Of a stretch of DNA of 64,000 bases, positions 61,030-64,000 are shown piece after piece. The translations under genes and the position numbers were made by a program. The notes beneath the pieces are model-generated. The model saw nothing but the letters and a program-made list of their open reading frames with translations, was not told the origin of the DNA and ran no database searches. Source of the DNA: Lucifuga dentata (lineage: Eukaryota > Chordata > Actinopteri > Ophidiiformes > Bythitidae). Within the stretch, counting starts at the first letter, position 1. Each line of letters begins with the position of its first letter. Where the stretch lies: the NCBI GenBank assembly GCA_014773175.1, contig VXCM01000428.1, positions 1 through 64,000 of the forward strand, given 5' to 3'.

Positions 61030-62624
61030 GTGCCGATTTGTGTTTTGATATGTAGGGAATACAAGCATTCTGGAGAGACCACAAGTGATGATTCAAAAGA
61101 TATGTGACTTTATGAATATGAAGGCAACATTAAACTGCTAATAAGAGCATGTTCAGTATTTTGAGCTACATGCCAGATGAATATGTTTAATGGAGGCTCC
61201 AATTAATCCTCTAATATAATGATGAATGAGTGACATTTTGCTGTGAGCTTCGTTAAGAGTGTGAAATATGTTCTGCTAATAAAACTGAAATGAAGGAAGC
61301 CTCGGGGCAGAGATTTGGTGTGTGTAGCTGGCTTGTTTTGCCACCTCTCACCCCCCACCCCTCTGCTCCCACTGCCTCCTCTCCTGCTGTGGGTGCCAGG
61401 TGGCCCCTGGTGGCCCCTCCAGGGCAATTAAATTTGTTAGACTGCAGATGATTGATGGCTGATGGATTAGGCACTCGAATAAAGTGTATATGTATTCAGT
61501 GTTGTGTCTGGGACCTCAGATGCTGCCATTTTGCCCTATGTTTCTGTGTTTTATTAAGATTTTGAAGTGTACTGATAGAGGGGCTGCACTGTAAGCAGAT
61601 GATGGAAGGTTTTGGATGATGGTTTGGTTCTCCACTTCCCTTACAGTTTGGGCTCAATAATGAGCTGTTGTTCTGAAAGCAGCTGAATATGTTTTGTAAC
61701 ATTTTACAATTTCAGGTATCACGAGGTTGATCCACTGATTTGTCTTTGTGTGTTTGGTGATTTATTGTGTCATATCTTACATTTACTAACACATAAACTG
61801 CTGGGAGTCTCTTATTTGAGATATTCACACTTCAGGGCAGAGGTGAGGAGGGTTATTTTGGTGTGTTGTCTTTCTGTTAAGTGGCCGGGCTGATAGCGGT
61901 GCACTATTCCAGTGCCAGATGTCACAACAAGCCTGCAGGGTCACTAGCTATGGCGTTATCACTTTCCTCACTGAAGAAACAAAGATGCAGTATCATCTGG
62001 ACAACCACCCATTTTAAGCTCCATAGAAAGTGATGTGGGCCAGATTTCTGTCATCCCCAATTTAGCTTTAACAACACTCAAAAATGAAAATCGTGCAGAA
62101 GTCAGGAATCATAAGTTTTACTGCTTCTGCTTCCTCGTTGTACAACTAAAAGTTCCCATTTCTGAGATTTGATATCCAGTCCTTTTCTTTTTTTGCCTTC
62201 TCACATGTGACACATCTGATGTTTTCTCATCCTTGTGAACATTAAACACACACACTGTGCCATTTTTCCAGTTCTGGATGCATGGATACATAGCTTCAGA
62301 TATAAAATCTGTGCGTGATTCTCCTGAGACATTTGTTGTAATTTGGGTGTGCTCATAGCAACTTGGCTACACAAGTGTTAGCAACCAACAACAATGGAAA
62401 GAAAGCAAGTTAGTCAGCTTGGTTTGTTGTTGGAGAGACTTCTTAGTTAAGTGAAAAATCACAACTAAAGTAAAAAAATAATTGATTGTTGAACCAGAAC
62501 TCATATGAAGTGGTTTTATAATCATACTGAACCATAATCTTAGAAAATAAGACCCAAGCGGTAATTTACAATTAAAATCCTGTAGTGAAGACTTCTGTAT
62601 TATCTTAATTTTATACATTTGTAC

Positions 62625-62722
62625 TTAAAGAACCATTCCAGTGGTTTTGCATGGTGGAAGCCAATATATATTACACGCAAACACGTTGCATTACTGCCAC
62701 CTGCATGGTTTTTTCAAAGTGC
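62625..62722 (+). mobile_element. MITE family A, copy 11 (left arm only)
   Basis: TTAAAGAACCATTCCAGTGG then TTTGCATGGTGGAAGCC matches the left arm. The rest is lost. Confidence 0.6.
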
Positions 62723-63760
62723 ACATGTAATCTCTCATCCTTAGTAGTAATTAGGTTAACAATGAATCTTGCAGTTTGATACTTATGATTTTTTGGTAAT
62801 CTTTCTCTTAATGAGCTTCAACTCTTCTTGCCATCGTGTCAGTGGGAGATGGATACTGATGCAGTATGTAAGGCTTGGGTTCAGGTTATGGTTTGATGAA
62901 GATTTTGCATGTTTGGGAGCTTAACGAATACACGTGGTTGAGTATGTAGACTTGAAATAGGAATTCCAGAATGATTTGAGAAATGGGCATTAGATAGGCA
63001 TAAACATAAGTATTTTGAATTATTTTTTTTCTTTTTATGCATTATCCTCAGACCATTTTTCTGCTTTAAGGCCCTGGACTTTGGTTGAACTAACTATCAG
63101 GTTGATGTGAACCGTTGGGCGAGTTCTGGACTCCCTTGGTCTGCTTGATTGAGTTTCCATGTTGCTGGCCCACGCTGTGTCTGCAGTTCACGAGAGAGAA
63201 AGAGAGACATGTCCATTTGATCACTAATGAAATTGCTGGTGGAATTTTTCTCTCAGTCTCTTTACCCCCCAGCTACATCAACCGGACGTCCGGTTTACAT
63301 GAGCCTGCCTGTAACTGGATCTGCTCTGAGCTTGGATATGTTTCAGTCCTCCCTTTTCACTGAGATAGTAAATGGGTGCATGCCTCCAGCCAGGCTCGAA
63401 TTAATCTGCACCAAACATATCAGCTTAATTGTTACTTTAGAACCTAGAACAACTAAGAATTTTAAGTAGCATTTGGTCTAACTGTCATAATTTCACCTAA
63501 ATTTAATTAAAGGGATAAATATTGTGGTAAGAGCAGTTTTGATCTGCATGTCTTGCGATTACAGCTCTGTCTTGAACTCAAATTTAAAGAGGTAAAAAAC
63601 CCATTAATGCAGGCAGTTGAAGAGCAAATAGTCTCACAGTACTGATAATCTCAACACCGGGCAGCATAAACAATCTCATTAACATAAAAATTATGTGTTA
63701 ATATATGCTGACGTGCTTCAAATTGTTTTCTTGGAAGGAACCCAAAGTATTTAGTTTTGG

Positions 63761-63891
63761 CTCGCTGCTCCCGCCGTGTGTTGTAATACAACACGTTTTA
63801 TTGTCATAGTTTTTTGGGAGTGCCANCTCGCTGCTCCCGCCGTGTGTTGTAATACAACACGTTTTATTGTCATAGTTTTTTGGGAGTGCCA
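63761..63891. other. false 65-bp tandem duplication at an N join
   Basis: Bases 63761-63825 and 63827-63891 are identical, separated by a single N at 63826, as at 29707 and 33121. An unmerged contig overlap is the simplest explanation. Confidence 0.85.
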
Positions 63892-64000
63892 CTGTCGCGT
63901 GCTGCTGGTGAGTGGCAGCACGGGGCGAGTCTGCTTTCTGGTATATCATGTCTGTGCTTCTCTAAGAAGGTCTGGGGACCCCACTAAGATGTCTCCCATT

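Larger units (their letters stand above)
59215..64000 (+). other. jag2: jag2 intron 2, runs past the window end
   Basis: After the donor GGCCG/gtgagt no sequence matching the next Jagged exon (SFTLIVEAWDWDND-type) is found, so the whole remainder is intronic. It holds a hAT MITE, three family A MITEs, a 65-base A run and a possible conserved block at 61140-61490. Confidence 0.8.

Overview
The window is vertebrate nuclear DNA, most likely from a teleost fish. The genes are intron-rich with GT/AG splice sites, AT-rich introns, long (TG)n and (GA)n runs, hAT-type and TTAA-flanked MITEs, and tRNA-headed SINEs with the ATGGATGG tail common in fish. Nothing bacterial or viral is present. It is a draft assembly, with many single-N joins, one 273-base N gap and several false short duplications at joins.

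Three genes lie on the + strand. (1) knl1 (kinetochore scaffold 1, also CASC5) is complete, coding from 1252 to 14074 in 31 coding exons that I could join in frame into a 1916-residue protein. Its N-terminus carries PP1-docking SILK-like and RVSF motifs. The middle is a MELT array built from four large repeats, and the C-terminus has a coiled coil and an RWD region. (2) nudt14 (UDP-sugar pyrophosphatase, Nudix family) is complete, coding from 25466 to 44161 in five exons (244 residues), with a transposon-filled first intron of 11.3 kb. (3) jag2 (Jagged-2 Notch ligand) contributes only its first two coding exons (58211-58279 and 58894-59214). The rest lies beyond the right edge.

Region by region: 1-560 is the knl1 promoter and a probable noncoding first exon. 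560-14745 is knl1. 14745-25465 has no gene I can support, only repeats and candidate conserved noncoding DNA. 25466-44161 is nudt14. 44162-58210 is a gene-poor spacer with MITEs, an LTR-like segment, and a homeodomain-motif-rich block just upstream of jag2. 58211-64000 is the start of jag2 and most of its second intron. The three genes do not form a pathway: knl1 acts in chromosome segregation, nudt14 in nucleotide-sugar metabolism and jag2 in Notch signalling. The nudt14-jag2 tandem is the same neighbour pair as on human 14q32.33.

I found no previously undescribed system. The observations most worth a second look are the four-fold exon-module amplification in knl1, with a KI-like motif kept in every copy; a TTAA-flanked MITE family present about eleven times; a fold-back element containing a hammerhead-ribozyme-like core; a CTCF-like core inside a hAT MITE; and assembly duplications at N joins.
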